From the NCBI GenBank assembly GCA_946408105.1, contig CAMJQS010000002.1, forward strand, positions 1 through 59,215: a stretch of DNA of 59,215 nt, given 5' to 3'. This stretch comes from an uncultured Selenomonadales bacterium. GTDB taxonomy: Bacteria > Bacillota > Negativicutes > Selenomonadales > Selenomonadaceae. The translations under genes and the position numbers were made by a program. The notes under the pieces are model-generated. The model had not been told where the DNA came from and ran no database searches. It saw only the letters and a program-made list of their open reading frames with translations. The number at the start of each line of letters is the position of its first letter. Positions within the stretch are counted from its first letter, which is position 1. This document shows, in pieces, positions 43,305 to 51,618 of this stretch.

Positions 43305-43671
43305 CTTCCACCAAAATTTCCACGTTCATGGCTTCGCGCAGGTTGTCGCCGACTTTCAGCTCGACTTGCCGCTGCGTCGTCCCCTGAATAATTTCCGCGC
43401 CGTCCGCCAACTTCTCGAACGTTTCTTTGCGGCGACGAGCCTCGTCCAATCTGCCTTGGCGCGGGGCGATTTCGTTGCCGAAAAAGTTTCTGATTTGCGG
43501 TTCGTGTTCGGGGCTTCTCTCAAGTTCGCGTTGCATGTCGATATTAATTTGCTTGAGCTCAAGTTCCATTTGTTCGGCGACCTTTGTTGCCTCGTCGACG
43601 AGCCGCGCCCGAAGTTTCTCCGTGAGTTTTGCTTTCACCGTGACGGGAAGAGTTAATTTGATGCTGTTCAT
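43276..43671 (-). CDS. ylqD: YlqD-family protein
   Basis: A 131-residue YlqD family protein of unknown function, encoded upstream of rimM in Firmicutes. Features: a short N-terminal strand (IKLTLPVTVKAKLTE), a long helical middle (KVAEQMELELKQINIDMQ, QGRLDEARRRKETFEKLADG), and a C-terminal strand-rich tail (VELKVGDNLREAMNVEILVED). An AAAGGAG site precedes the ATG. rpsP and the KH-protein gene, usually just upstream, are absent; a divergent TPR gene sits there instead. Confidence 0.88.
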   Translation of the reverse strand: MNSIKLTLPVTVKAKLTEKLRARLVDEATKVAEQMELELKQINIDMQRELERSPEHEPQIRNFFGNEIAPRQGRLDEARRRKETFEKLADGAEIIQGTTQRQVELKVGDNLREAMNVEILVEDDKIIAIRS

Positions 43672-43704
43672 TTTTTTAGCTCCTTTGTTTGAAAATCATT
43701 CGTA

Positions 43705-43732
43705 AGTTTAGCAGGTAATTTTTCAAAGTCAA
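43705..43732 (-). promoter_or_regulatory. Promoter for ylqD-rimM-trmD
   Basis: On the minus strand, TTGACT (43732-43727), a 16-bp spacer and TAAACT (43710-43705), about 34 bp before the ylqD start. Confidence 0.55.
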
Positions 43733-43748
43733 TCGGCAAAAGTTTTTC

Positions 43749-43778
43749 TTGTCGACGCCCGCGCTTTTAATGTAAAAT
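43749..43778 (+). promoter_or_regulatory. Promoter for the TPR-protein gene
   Basis: TTGTCG (43749-43754), an 18-bp spacer and TAAAAT (43773-43778) preceded by TG. It is divergent from the ylqD promoter. TTGTCG/TTGTCA also appears as the -35 of the ireB promoter. Confidence 0.6.
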
Positions 43779-43801
43779 CTGCGGCAAGAAAGGTGATGAG
43801 C

Positions 43802-45277
43802 ATGATAAAAAAACATTGGCGAAAAATTTTGGCGGCGGCTCTGGTCGCGGGAAATTTATTTTGCTTGCCGATTGTCGACGCGGAAATTAAAACTTACACG
43901 GCGATGGGCGTCGACTACGGCAACGAATTTGAATCGCAGGAAATTGTTAAACTTCGCGCGCGCGACAAGGCGATTAAAAATGCCGTCAAGCAAGCGGGCG
44001 TTTATCTTAAAAGTTATTCGCGCTCCGTTAATTCCGAACTGACCGACGACGAGATAACCGCGATAACCGGCAACACTTATGAACTCGTCGGCGAAGTCAA
44101 ATACAATCGCGTTGCAAAGCAAGTGACCGACCAAGTTATCCTCGTCATGTGGGAGGCGACCGTTGATGTTAAAGTCGACGACAGCGAAATTAAAAATTGG
44201 TACAAGCGCGACTTCGACGAACGCTCAAAGATTATAAATCAGACGCGCGAATCGAACGAAGCCGCCGCCGATAACGAACGCAAAGTTGAAGACCTGCGCA
44301 AGCGTGCTCAAAACGTAACCGACGACGCCGGCCGCGCCCAACTCAAAAAAGATTTCGAGCAGGCCGACAACGAATTCCTTTACAATCAAAAAATCGAGGA
44401 AGGCACCCGCGCAAGCTACAGAGGCGACCTTGACGAGGCGGCAAAATTTTACACCGAGGCCATCGAGCTCAATCCGAACAACCCGAAAGCTTACGTCGCT
44501 CGCGGCAGCACTTACACCGGCACCGTTTCAGTGTTAAAGCACAAAATCGAAGACACTCCGCGTTTTAAAAGAGTTAAATCACACGGCAACAGCGCGGAAA
44601 CTTATTACAGGCTGGCACTGGAAGATTTCGGCAAGGCGATTGAACTTAACCCGAACGACGCAATGAATTATGCTTATCGCGGCAACGCCCATTACACCTT
44701 TGGAAAATATCCGCAGGCTTTAAAAGATTGGGACGAGGCTTTGAAAATTGATTCGGCGTGCTTGCAAGTTTATATTTATCGCAGCATGTACTACAGCTTT
44801 GTCTTGAAGGATAACAAAGCGGCTCTGGCAGATTTGAACGAAGCGATTGAGCTAAATCCCGACAAGGCGGGCGGCTATTCCATGCGCAGTTTATGTTACA
44901 AGAACACTAAGCAATATCAGTTGGCTCTCGCCGACATAAACAAAGCCGTTGAGTTGGAACCGAACAACGCCTTTTCCTATTATTCAAGAGGTAATCTTTA
45001 TCTGGAGTTTGAAAATTACAATCGCGCGCTTGAAGACTTCAACAAATGCTTTGAGCTTGACCCCGAATTTTATGTTGTCCGGCTCGGCATGGTGAAGGCT
45101 CACGAGAAACTTGGACGATACGATTTGGCGATAGAAGACTACAACCAAATTATAAAAGATTCACCCGACATGGCGATTTGGTATTACAGGCGCGGCAAGT
45201 GCTACGAAAAGCTCGGCGACACGGCCAAGGCTAAGGCTGACTTCGACAAAGCAAAGGCTCTGGGCTTCAGCGTTTAA
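43802..45277 (+). CDS. Secreted TPR-repeat protein
   Basis: 491 residues from ATG 43802 (AAAGGTG 6 nt upstream), with signal peptide MIKKHWRKILAAALVAGNLFCLPIVDA. Residues 28-140 form an exported domain like those of LPP20/FlgT-type envelope proteins (RARDKAIKNAVKQAGVYLKSY, VTDQVILVMWEATVDV). A charged helix follows, then about seven tetratricopeptide repeats (YTEAIELNPNNPKAYVARG, FGKAIELNPNDAMNYAYRG, LNEAIELNPDKAGGYSMRS). Probably a periplasmic scaffold; no partner is evident from the neighbours. Confidence 0.85.
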   Translation: MIKKHWRKILAAALVAGNLFCLPIVDAEIKTYTAMGVDYGNEFESQEIVKLRARDKAIKNAVKQAGVYLKSYSRSVNSELTDDEITAITGNTYELVGEVKYNRVAKQVTDQVILVMWEATVDVKVDDSEIKNWYKRDFDERSKIINQTRESNEAAADNERKVEDLRKRAQNVTDDAGRAQLKKDFEQADNEFLYNQKIEEGTRASYRGDLDEAAKFYTEAIELNPNNPKAYVARGSTYTGTVSVLKHKIEDTPRFKRVKSHGNSAETYYRLALEDFGKAIELNPNDAMNYAYRGNAHYTFGKYPQALKDWDEALKIDSACLQVYIYRSMYYSFVLKDNKAALADLNEAIELNPDKAGGYSMRSLCYKNTKQYQLALADINKAVELEPNNAFSYYSRGNLYLEFENYNRALEDFNKCFELDPEFYVVRLGMVKAHEKLGRYDLAIEDYNQIIKDSPDMAIWYYRRGKCYEKLGDTAKAKADFDKAKALGFSV

Positions 45278-45320
45278 AATTTTTGATTCCTTTCGGCGGC
45301 GGGCGACAGAAATATTTTTC

Positions 45321-45350
45321 TTGTCACTTGCCGCTTTTTTGGTGTAAAAT
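45321..45350 (+). promoter_or_regulatory. Promoter for ireB-ruvX-yrzB-mltG
   Basis: TTGTCA (45321-45326), an 18-bp spacer and TGTAAAAT (-10 at 45345-45350), 38 bp before the ireB start. Confidence 0.62.
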
Positions 45351-45388
45351 GCGCGGAGTAAATCGGCAGTTTGTAAGGGAGTGATTTC

Positions 45389-45670
45389 ATGAGCGGCGAC
45401 GAGACTAAAACCGTCGGCGACGAGACCAGAATGTTCAGCTTCGGCGTCGAGGAAAATCGTGCGCAAAAAGTCATAAAGAACGCCTACAAGGCAATGACCG
45501 AAAAAGGCTACAACCCTGTGCACCAGCTTGTCGGCTATCTTTTGAGCGGCGACCCCGCTTACGTGACGAGCCACCTTGAGGCGCGCAGCATGATTCGCAA
45601 AGTTGAGCGCGACGAACTTTTGGAAGAACTCGTGCGTTTCTATCTTGAGCGACTGGGGGGCAAGACGTGA
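45389..45670 (+). CDS. ireB: IreB-family regulatory phosphoprotein
   Basis: A 93-residue UPF0297/IreB protein, a small substrate of PASTA-domain Ser/Thr kinases that tunes envelope homeostasis in Firmicutes. The core [19 protein letters not shown] to [20 protein letters not shown] is strongly conserved. Several threonines in the flexible N-terminus ([11 protein letters not shown]) are candidate phosphosites by analogy with Enterococcus IreB. A GGGAG site precedes the ATG. It overlaps ruvX by 4 nt. Confidence 0.93.
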   Translation: MSGDETKTVGDETRMFSFGVEENRAQKVIKNAYKAMTEKGYNPVHQLVGYLLSGDPAYVTSHLEARSMIRKVERDELLEELVRFYLERLGGKT

Positions 45671-46083
45671 GGGCTTTGGCTCTTGATATCGGCGACAAGA
45701 CAATCGGCGTGGCGGCCTCCGATTTGCTCGGCATTACCGCGCAAGGCGTCGAGACGATTCGCCGCACGTCGAACAAAGACGACTTGAAACGGCTCGGCGA
45801 ACTCGTAAAAAATTTTGAGGCGACGACTTTTATAATCGGCTTGCCAAAAAATATGGACGGCACCGAAGGCACGCGTTGCGAGCTTGTAAAAAAATTCGCG
45901 GAAAAAATTTCTGCGGCGTTCCCGACGGTCAATCAAATTTTTTGGGACGAACGCTTGAGCACCGTGGCCGCCGAAAAAAATTTAATCGCGGCCGACGTGA
46001 GCCGCAAGAAACGCAAAAAAGTTATCGACAAGATGGCCGCAGTTTATATCCTGCAAGGCTGGCTTGATTCAGTTAGGAGTTAA
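45667..46083 (+). CDS. ruvX: RuvX/YqgF-family Holliday junction resolvase-like / pre-16S rRNA nuclease
   Basis: 138 residues with an RNase H fold: [16 protein letters not shown] (first catalytic Asp), [18 protein letters not shown], and [15 protein letters not shown] (Glu/Asp). Members process pre-16S rRNA 5' ends and/or resolve junctions. GTG start coupled to ireB by a 4-nt overlap. The order ireB-ruvX-yrzB is a standard Firmicute cluster. Confidence 0.94.
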   Translation: MRALALDIGDKTIGVAASDLLGITAQGVETIRRTSNKDDLKRLGELVKNFEATTFIIGLPKNMDGTEGTRCELVKKFAEKISAAFPTVNQIFWDERLSTVAAEKNLIAADVSRKKRKKVIDKMAAVYILQGWLDSVRS

Positions 46084-46085
46084 AG

Positions 46086-46418
46086 ATGAGCAAACGTGAA
46101 GAACTTTTTGACGACGATGTTTTGATTGAAATGACCGACGAGGACGGAAACGTTTTCTATTACGTCGAGGAAATGATTATCCCCGTCGACGGCGAAAATT
46201 TTGCGCTGTTGGTCGAATACAAAGGCGACGACTGCGACTGCGGTCACGACCACGAATGCGGCTGCGGCGGCGAATGCGATTGCGATTGCGAAGACGACGT
46301 TATCATTGCAAAAATTGTTATCAACGCGGACGGCGAAGAAGAATTTATCGAGCCGACCGATGAGGAGTTTGAAAAAGTTCAAGCGGCTTACGAAAAACTT
46401 TTGGATGAGGAAGAATGA
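46086..46418 (+). CDS. yrzB: YrzB-family DUF1292 protein with a Cys/His-rich insert
   Basis: A 110-residue DUF1292 protein (LIEMTDEDGNVFYYVEEMIIP, FALLVEYK, EEEFIEPTDEEFEKVQAAYEKLL). Residues 50-68 contain seven cysteines and two histidines (CDCGHDHECGC then GECDCDC), a potential metal-binding loop where the Bacillus protein is simply acidic. An ATGA overlap joins it to mltG. Function of the family is unknown; it is always near ireB and ruvX. Confidence 0.9.
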   Translation: MSKREELFDDDVLIEMTDEDGNVFYYVEEMIIPVDGENFALLVEYKGDDCDCGHDHECGCGGECDCDCEDDVIIAKIVINADGEEEFIEPTDEEFEKVQAAYEKLLDEEE

Positions 46419-47593
46419 GCAACGCCGACGACAAAAAAATTTCGAGCGACGCCGACACCGTTAAAACTCAAATTCCTTCTCGTCGCGAAGGCAAAAAAAC
46501 TTTCCGCGAAAAAATCAGCGGCTCAATCGACGACCTGCGCGCGGAAATTTCTTTCAAGTACGTGGCGACCGTGGCGGGCGTGGTATTCGCTTGCGTCGTG
46601 GTTGTCGGCGCGCTTTTGGTTTTCGTCGACCCGACCGTCGCGCAAACGGAAAAGCCCGCGAAAACCGAGCAGACGACCGACGCCGCCGGTGAGGAAGAAG
46701 AAAAACGAATCAACGTAAAAATTCGCGAAGGACTTTCGACAGCCGAGATTGCGGAACGCTTGGCGGAAAAAGGAATCATCGACAGCAGCTTCAGGTTCAG
46801 ACTTCTTGCGCGCTTCTACGGCTACGACGATAAATTTCGTCCGGGTGCTTACACGTTCAACGCGAACATGAGCGACGAGGAAGTTTTCCAAAAACTTTTG
46901 ACGGGCGAAAAAAAATTTGTGCGCTTCACCGTGCCCGAAGGTTTCGGCGTCAAAGAAATTGCCGAGCGGCTTTACAATCTTGACTTGGCAGACAAAGACG
47001 AATTCTTGAAGGCGGCCGAAGACTTCGCGCCCTACGATTACATGCGCAAAAGAAAAAATGTTTTCTTCGCGGCGGAAGGTTTTCTTTTCCCCGACACCTA
47101 CAACGTCGAAAGCGACATTGACATTGAAGAAATTTTGGGACTCATGGCGGCCAACTTCGACGACCGAGTAACGCCGACCATGCGCACGCAGGCCGAGAAA
47201 ATGGGCTTGTCGGTTTACGATTTGATAACGCTGGCGTCTTTGGTCGAACGCGAAGTCCGCTACCCCGAAGACCGCCCGATTGTCGCGCAGGTTTTGTTGA
47301 AGCGGCTCAAGTTGAACATGCCGCTGCAAACCGACGCGACGCTTCAATATTTAATGGACACACCAAAGGAAGACGTTTCAATCGAGGACACGCAAATTGA
47401 TTCGCCGTTCAACACTTATCAGCACACGGGACTGCCGCCCGGCCCGATTGCCAACCCCGGCATGGCGTCGATTACGGCCGTCCTCCATCCCGCAGAGACC
47501 GATTATCTTTACTTCGTCGCCGACCGCCAAGGCCACAACCATTACGCCTACACTTACGAGGAGCATTTAAATCTTGTCAATCAATATCGTTAA
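46415..47593 (+). CDS. mltG: Endolytic murein transglycosylase MltG
   Basis: 392 residues: a cytoplasmic basic N-terminus, one transmembrane helix (VATVAGVVFACVVVVGALLVFV, about residues 50-70), then a LysM-like subdomain and the YceG/MltG catalytic domain. The domain has KIREGLSTAEIAERLAEKGII, FRPGAYTFNANMSDEEVFQKL and FTVPEGFGVKEIAERL. ASLVEREVRYPEDRP carries the catalytic glutamate, and YQHTGLPPGPIANPG closes it. It cleaves nascent glycan strands and sets their length. It overlaps the U32 peptidase gene by 20 nt. Confidence 0.95.
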   Translation: MSNADDKKISSDADTVKTQIPSRREGKKTFREKISGSIDDLRAEISFKYVATVAGVVFACVVVVGALLVFVDPTVAQTEKPAKTEQTTDAAGEEEEKRINVKIREGLSTAEIAERLAEKGIIDSSFRFRLLARFYGYDDKFRPGAYTFNANMSDEEVFQKLLTGEKKFVRFTVPEGFGVKEIAERLYNLDLADKDEFLKAAEDFAPYDYMRKRKNVFFAAEGFLFPDTYNVESDIDIEEILGLMAANFDDRVTPTMRTQAEKMGLSVYDLITLASLVEREVRYPEDRPIVAQVLLKRLKLNMPLQTDATLQYLMDTPKEDVSIEDTQIDSPFNTYQHTGLPPGPIANPGMASITAVLHPAETDYLYFVADRQGHNHYAYTYEEHLNLVNQYR

Positions 47594-48788
47594 GCCGGAG
47601 TTGCTTGCGCCTGCGGGAAATTTTGAGAAGTTGCAGGCCGCGCTGATTTACGGAGCCGACGCAGTTTATTTCGGCGGAAAAAATTTCAGCTTGCGGGCGT
47701 TCGGCGACAACTTCACCCGCGAAGAAATTTTATCGGCCGTCGACTTCACTCACGCGCGCGGCAAAAAAATTTACGCGGCGGTGAACGTCTTCGCGCACAA
47801 CGCAGACCTCGACGCGCTCAACGATTACTTAAAATTTTTGGACGCGGCAAAAGTCGACGCGGTTTTAATTTCCGATTTGGGCGTTTTGTCTTTGGCGAAG
47901 GAAACGAATTTAAAAATTCACGTCAGCACCCAAGCGAACGTCACGAACTTTCAAGCGGCGAAATTTTTTTCTGAACTCGGCGCAAGTCGAATCGTCCTTG
48001 CCCGCGAACTTTCCCGCGAAGAAATTTTGACGATAAAAAATTTTTGCGCGGCGGAGCTGGAAATTTTTGTCCACGGCGCGATGTGCATTTCATATTCGGG
48101 AAGATGTTGGCTGTCAAAATTTTTGACGGGGCGCGACGCGAATTCGGGCGCGTGCACTCACTCTTGCCGCTGGAAATATAATTTGGTTGAGGAAACTCGA
48201 CCGAATGAATTTTTCCCCGTCGGCGAAGACGTGCGCGGCTCCTACGTCATGAACTCGAAAGATTTGTGCTTGCTCCCGTATCTCGATAAGGTGATTCAAA
48301 GCGGCGTGGCCTCTCTGAAAATCGAAGGGCGCATGAAGAGCGTAAACTACGTGGCGGGCGTCGTCAAAGTTTATCGCGCGGCGATTGATTCATACTTCGA
48401 CAACCCGAACGATTTTAAAATTCGCGATGAGTGGCTCGACGAACTCGACAAGGTTGCTCACCGACCGTACACGACGGGATTTTTTTTGAGTGACGGCAAG
48501 CCGACAGAAATTTATTCCACGTCGAAGCCGAAGCGTTCGTCAGAATTTTTGGGAATCGTTCGCGCCTTCGACGCCGCGACGAAACTTGCGACGATTGAAC
48601 AGCGCGGAAAGTTTGAAGTCGGGCAGCGCGTGGAATTTTTTCAGCCGACGGGAAAAACTTTTTCACAGACGATAACTTCAATGCGCGACGAAAACGACGA
48701 AAAAATTTTTTCCGCGCCGCACGCTCAACAGCTCGTAAAAATTCCCGTCGACGAGCCTTTAGAAATTTGGTCACTGATGAGGAGTTGA
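47574..48788 (+). CDS. U32-family peptidase / TrhP-like tRNA hydroxylation protein
   Basis: 404 residues. PELLAPAGNFEKLQAALIYGADAVYFGG opens the TIM-barrel-like domain. Cysteines cluster in HGAMCISYSGRCWLSKFLTGRDANSGACTHSCRW-type blocks and may bind an Fe-S cluster. The signature SLKIEGRMKSVNYVA is the U32 pattern. Recent family knowledge assigns many members to prephenate-dependent tRNA or rRNA hydroxylation (TrhP, RlhA) rather than proteolysis. TTG start with GAGGAG 10 nt upstream, inside the mltG end. The C-terminal beta-barrel (residues 320-404) is present. Confidence 0.9.
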   Translation: MSINIVKPELLAPAGNFEKLQAALIYGADAVYFGGKNFSLRAFGDNFTREEILSAVDFTHARGKKIYAAVNVFAHNADLDALNDYLKFLDAAKVDAVLISDLGVLSLAKETNLKIHVSTQANVTNFQAAKFFSELGASRIVLARELSREEILTIKNFCAAELEIFVHGAMCISYSGRCWLSKFLTGRDANSGACTHSCRWKYNLVEETRPNEFFPVGEDVRGSYVMNSKDLCLLPYLDKVIQSGVASLKIEGRMKSVNYVAGVVKVYRAAIDSYFDNPNDFKIRDEWLDELDKVAHRPYTTGFFLSDGKPTEIYSTSKPKRSSEFLGIVRAFDAATKLATIEQRGKFEVGQRVEFFQPTGKTFSQTITSMRDENDEKIFSAPHAQQLVKIPVDEPLEIWSLMRS

Positions 48789-48792
48789 TAAA

Positions 48793-49140
48793 ATGAGTTT
48801 CTGGAAAAATATTTTTGGCGGCTCTTCCGAGGACGCCGAACCCGTCGCGCCCGTCAATCTTGAAAACGCCGTGCGCAAAGCCGGCCGCGCAGAAGGTCGC
48901 GTGCAAGGCGTCGGCTTCAGATTTTTTGTTCAAAGCAACGCAAAGACGATGGGCATAACCGGCTGGGTCAAGAACATGAGCGACGGCTCCGTTACAATGG
49001 AACTGCAAGGCGAGGCTCCGACTGTCGAACGCCTTATCGCAAAAATTAAACGCGGCAACGATTGGATTAAAGTCACCAACTTTGAAATTTCCGATTTGCC
49101 CGTCGTGAAAGGAGAAGATAAATTTGCAATCAGATACTAA
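48793..49140 (+). CDS. Acylphosphatase with N-terminal extension
   Basis: 115 residues. The C-terminal about 90 are an acylphosphatase: GRVQGVGFRFFVQ holds the catalytic Arg, GWVKNMSDGSVTMELQG the catalytic Asn. It hydrolyses acyl phosphates such as carbamoyl or acetyl phosphate. The first 25 residues (SFWKNIFGGSSEDAEPVAPV) are an unusual extension with an aromatic start and an acidic linker, not part of the domain. It lies 4 nt after the U32 gene and overlaps aroQ by 17 nt. Confidence 0.9.
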   Translation: MSFWKNIFGGSSEDAEPVAPVNLENAVRKAGRAEGRVQGVGFRFFVQSNAKTMGITGWVKNMSDGSVTMELQGEAPTVERLIAKIKRGNDWIKVTNFEISDLPVVKGEDKFAIRY

Positions 49141-49600
49141 CGGCGTGAACGTCAAGCGAATTTTGGTTTTGCACGGCCCGAACTTAAATTTGCTCGGCAC
49201 ACGCGAGCCCGAAATTTACGGGTGGACGACGCTAAACGACATAAACGAACTTTTGCGGGCGCGGGCGAAGGAAGCGGGCGTCGATACGATAGATTTTTTG
49301 CAGTCGAACTTTGAGGGCGAACTCGTCGAGGCGATTCAAAAAGCGCGCGGGCGTTACGATTTTATTTTGCTCAACGCGGGCGCGTTCACTCACTACAGCA
49401 TTGCTCTGCGCGACGCAATTTCCGCCGTGCCCGTGCCCGTCATTGAAGTTCATCTGTCGAACGTTCACCGCCGCGAAGAGTTCCGCCGCACGTCGGTTAT
49501 CGCGCCGGTCGTCATGGGGCAAATCTGCGGCTTCGGCGTCGACAGCTACATTGCCGCGCTCGACGTTGCCATCCGCAAAATTCGGAAGGACACCAAATGA
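49124..49600 (+). CDS. aroQ: Type II 3-dehydroquinate dehydratase
   Basis: A 158-residue dodecameric shikimate-pathway enzyme. Motifs: ILVLHGPNLNLLGTREPEIYG (catalytic Tyr), LLNAGAFTHYSIALRDAI, and IEVHLSNVHRREEFRRTSVI (catalytic His, Arg). The TTG start at 49124 with GGAG 9 nt upstream adds about 10 residues before the usual VKRILVLHG; a start at a GTG further in is possible. It overlaps the acylphosphatase and aminopeptidase genes. Confidence 0.95.
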   Translation: MQSDTNGVNVKRILVLHGPNLNLLGTREPEIYGWTTLNDINELLRARAKEAGVDTIDFLQSNFEGELVEAIQKARGRYDFILLNAGAFTHYSIALRDAISAVPVPVIEVHLSNVHRREEFRRTSVIAPVVMGQICGFGVDSYIAALDVAIRKIRKDTK

Positions 49601-50661
49601 ACAGGCGACTGATTAATCTTTTGGAAAAAATTTCCGCCGAGGAAGTCGACGCAATTTTAATCACAAAAATTCCGAACGTCACTTACTTCAGCGGTTTTCG
49701 CGGCGACAGTTCCGCGCTGTTCATCGGGAAAAATTTTCGCAAGCTCATCACCGACGGACGATACCTTGAGCAGGCCGTAACGGAAGCAAAAAATTTTACG
49801 CTCGTCGAACAAACCGAAGGACTTTATAAAAAAATCGTCGAGGAAATAAAAATTTCGGGCTGCAAAAAAATCGGCGTCGAAGGTCTCGTCATGACGGTTG
49901 CCGAACACAGCTACCTGAAGAAGGAACTTGCCGATGTCGAATTTAAATCCGTCGTGCTTGATGATTTGCGGCAAGTCAAAGACGCGGCGGAGATTGAAAA
50001 CGTTCGCAGGGCGTGCAAGATTGCCGACGACGCTTTTAAAAAAATTTTGTCCGTCATCAAGCCCGGCGTCCGCGAGTTTGAAGTTGCGGCGGAGCTGGAA
50101 TATTTTATGCGGCGGCTCGGCTCGGAGGCGGCGGCCTTCACGACGATTGTTGCTTCGGGTTGGCGCGGCAGTCTTCCTCACGGTACGGCGTCCGACAAAA
50201 AAATTTCTGCGGGCGAACTCGTGACGCTGGACTTCGGCGCGATTTACAACGGCTACTGCTCGGACATCACGCGGACGGTTTGTGTCGGCAAAGCTTCGGA
50301 CGACCAAAAAAAAATTTACAATCTTGTCCTCGACGCGCAACTTTACGGCCTGGAAATTATCACGGCGGGCAAGAGCGGCAAGGAAATCGATTCGGCCGTT
50401 CGCGACAGATTGACGGCGGCGGGCTACGGAAGATTTTTCGTCCACGGCTTGGGTCACGGCGTCGGCCTGGAAATTCACGAGGAGCCGCGCTTGAGCAAAC
50501 TAAGCAAGTGCGAAAAACTTTTGCCCAATATGATTGTCACCGACGAGCCCGGACTTTATCTCGGAAATTTCGGCGGCGTTAGGATTGAAGACACGGTTTT
50601 GGTCACGGGCGGCAAGGCTCAACCTTTGACGCTCTCGCCAAAAAATTTGATTGAACTATAA
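49597..50661 (+). CDS. Xaa-Pro aminopeptidase (M24B)
   Basis: A 354-residue metallopeptidase removing N-terminal residues before proline. The N-terminal creatinase-like domain (residues 1-125) precedes the pita-bread catalytic domain. Ligands are in [20 protein letters not shown] (two Asp), [15 protein letters not shown] (His), [20 protein letters not shown] (Glu, Glu). It overlaps aroQ by 4 nt and precedes efp, an arrangement common in Firmicutes (aroQ-pepP-efp). Confidence 0.95.
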   Translation: MNRRLINLLEKISAEEVDAILITKIPNVTYFSGFRGDSSALFIGKNFRKLITDGRYLEQAVTEAKNFTLVEQTEGLYKKIVEEIKISGCKKIGVEGLVMTVAEHSYLKKELADVEFKSVVLDDLRQVKDAAEIENVRRACKIADDAFKKILSVIKPGVREFEVAAELEYFMRRLGSEAAAFTTIVASGWRGSLPHGTASDKKISAGELVTLDFGAIYNGYCSDITRTVCVGKASDDQKKIYNLVLDAQLYGLEIITAGKSGKEIDSAVRDRLTAAGYGRFFVHGLGHGVGLEIHEEPRLSKLSKCEKLLPNMIVTDEPGLYLGNFGGVRIEDTVLVTGGKAQPLTLSPKNLIEL

Positions 50662-50681
50662 AAATTTTTGGAGGTTACAAA

Positions 50682-51239
50682 ATGATTTCAAGTACAGATT
50701 TTCGGACAGGCTTAACGATTGAGATTGACGGCATGGCGTGGCAGGTCGTCGAATTCCAGCACGTCAAACCCGGCAAAGGCGCGGCGTTCGTCCGCACGAA
50801 AATTAAAAACGTGGAGACGGGCGCGGTCGTCGAACGCACCTTCAACCCCAACGAAAAAATGCCGCCCGCCCGCCTCGACACCAGCCGCATGCAGTTCCTC
50901 TACGAATCCGACGGCCAATACACTTTCATGGACGTTGAGACTTACGAGCAAATCGAACTCAACAAAGAGCAACTCGGCAACGCGCTCAACTTCCTCATGG
51001 AAAACATGGAAGTCAACCTGCAGACTTTCAAAGGGCGCATTATCGGCGTCAATCTTCCCAACAGCGTCGAGCTCAAAGTCACCGAATGCGAGCCCGCCGT
51101 CAAAGGCAACACCGCCACCGGCGCGACCAAAAACGCCACGCTTGAGACGGGCTACGTCGTTCGTGTGCCGCTGTTCATAAACGAAGGCGACGTCTTGAGA
51201 GTCGACACGCGCACGGGCAACTACATCGAACGCGCTTGA
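50682..51239 (+). CDS. efp: Elongation factor P
   Basis: A 185-residue translation factor relieving ribosome stalling at polyproline. Three beta-barrel domains; the loop lysine is Lys32 in [13 protein letters not shown], the position modified in B. subtilis EF-P. Other blocks are [15 protein letters not shown], and the C-terminal [34 protein letters not shown] site precedes the ATG. Codon use is of the highly expressed class, with no AAAATTTT inside. It is followed by a heptamer inverted repeat. Confidence 0.97.
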   Translation: MISSTDFRTGLTIEIDGMAWQVVEFQHVKPGKGAAFVRTKIKNVETGAVVERTFNPNEKMPPARLDTSRMQFLYESDGQYTFMDVETYEQIELNKEQLGNALNFLMENMEVNLQTFKGRIIGVNLPNSVELKVTECEPAVKGNTATGATKNATLETGYVVRVPLFINEGDVLRVDTRTGNYIERA

Positions 51240-51245
51240 TTAACG

Positions 51246-51288
51246 GTTAGTGATTAGTGGTTAGAAAATTTTTAATCACTAATCACTA
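51246..51288. repeat. Intergenic inverted repeat with heptamer-tandem arms (GATTAGT type)
   Basis: The left arm, about 51246-51263 (GTTAGTGATTAGTGGTTAG), and right arm, 51274-51288 (TAATCACTAATCACTA), are complementary and internally repeat every 7 bp. An AAAATTTT loop and a following TTTTT could make it an efp terminator. Confidence 0.78.
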
Positions 51289-51308
51289 TTTTTCGCGGAG
51301 GATTTTTT

Positions 51309-51614
51309 ATGCAGGAAAAAATTTTTTTCGCGGGCGCGTATCTTCTCGTCGTCAACGTCGTGACGTTCGCGCTGTTCGCCTGGGACAAATATTGCGCGAC
51401 GCACGACAAATGGCGCGTTAGAGAGAGCACGCTTTTGTTTTGGGCGGCAATCGGCGGAGCACTCGGCGCGGGCGCGGCCATGGAAATTTGTCATCACAAA
51501 ACTTTGCACTTGAAATTTAAATTCGGCGTCCCGTTTCTTTTGTTCGTGCAAATAATTTTAATCGGCGTCCTGCTTTTCAATTCCGGCAACATCATCGAAA
51601 AACTTTTGAGGTGA
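51309..51614 (+). CDS. DUF1294-family membrane protein
   Basis: 101 residues with three hydrophobic segments (about 8-25, 40-58, 74-92) and the DUF1294 pattern: FALFAWDKYCATHDKWRVRES, LLFWAAIGGALGAGAAM, CHHKTLHLKFKFGVPFLL. Function unknown; found in many bacteria as a small inner-membrane protein. A CGGAGG site lies before the ATG. The stop (TGA) sits within the ribosome site of the next gene. Confidence 0.85.
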   Translation: MQEKIFFAGAYLLVVNVVTFALFAWDKYCATHDKWRVRESTLLFWAAIGGALGAGAAMEICHHKTLHLKFKFGVPFLLFVQIILIGVLLFNSGNIIEKLLR

Positions 51615-51618
51615 GAGC

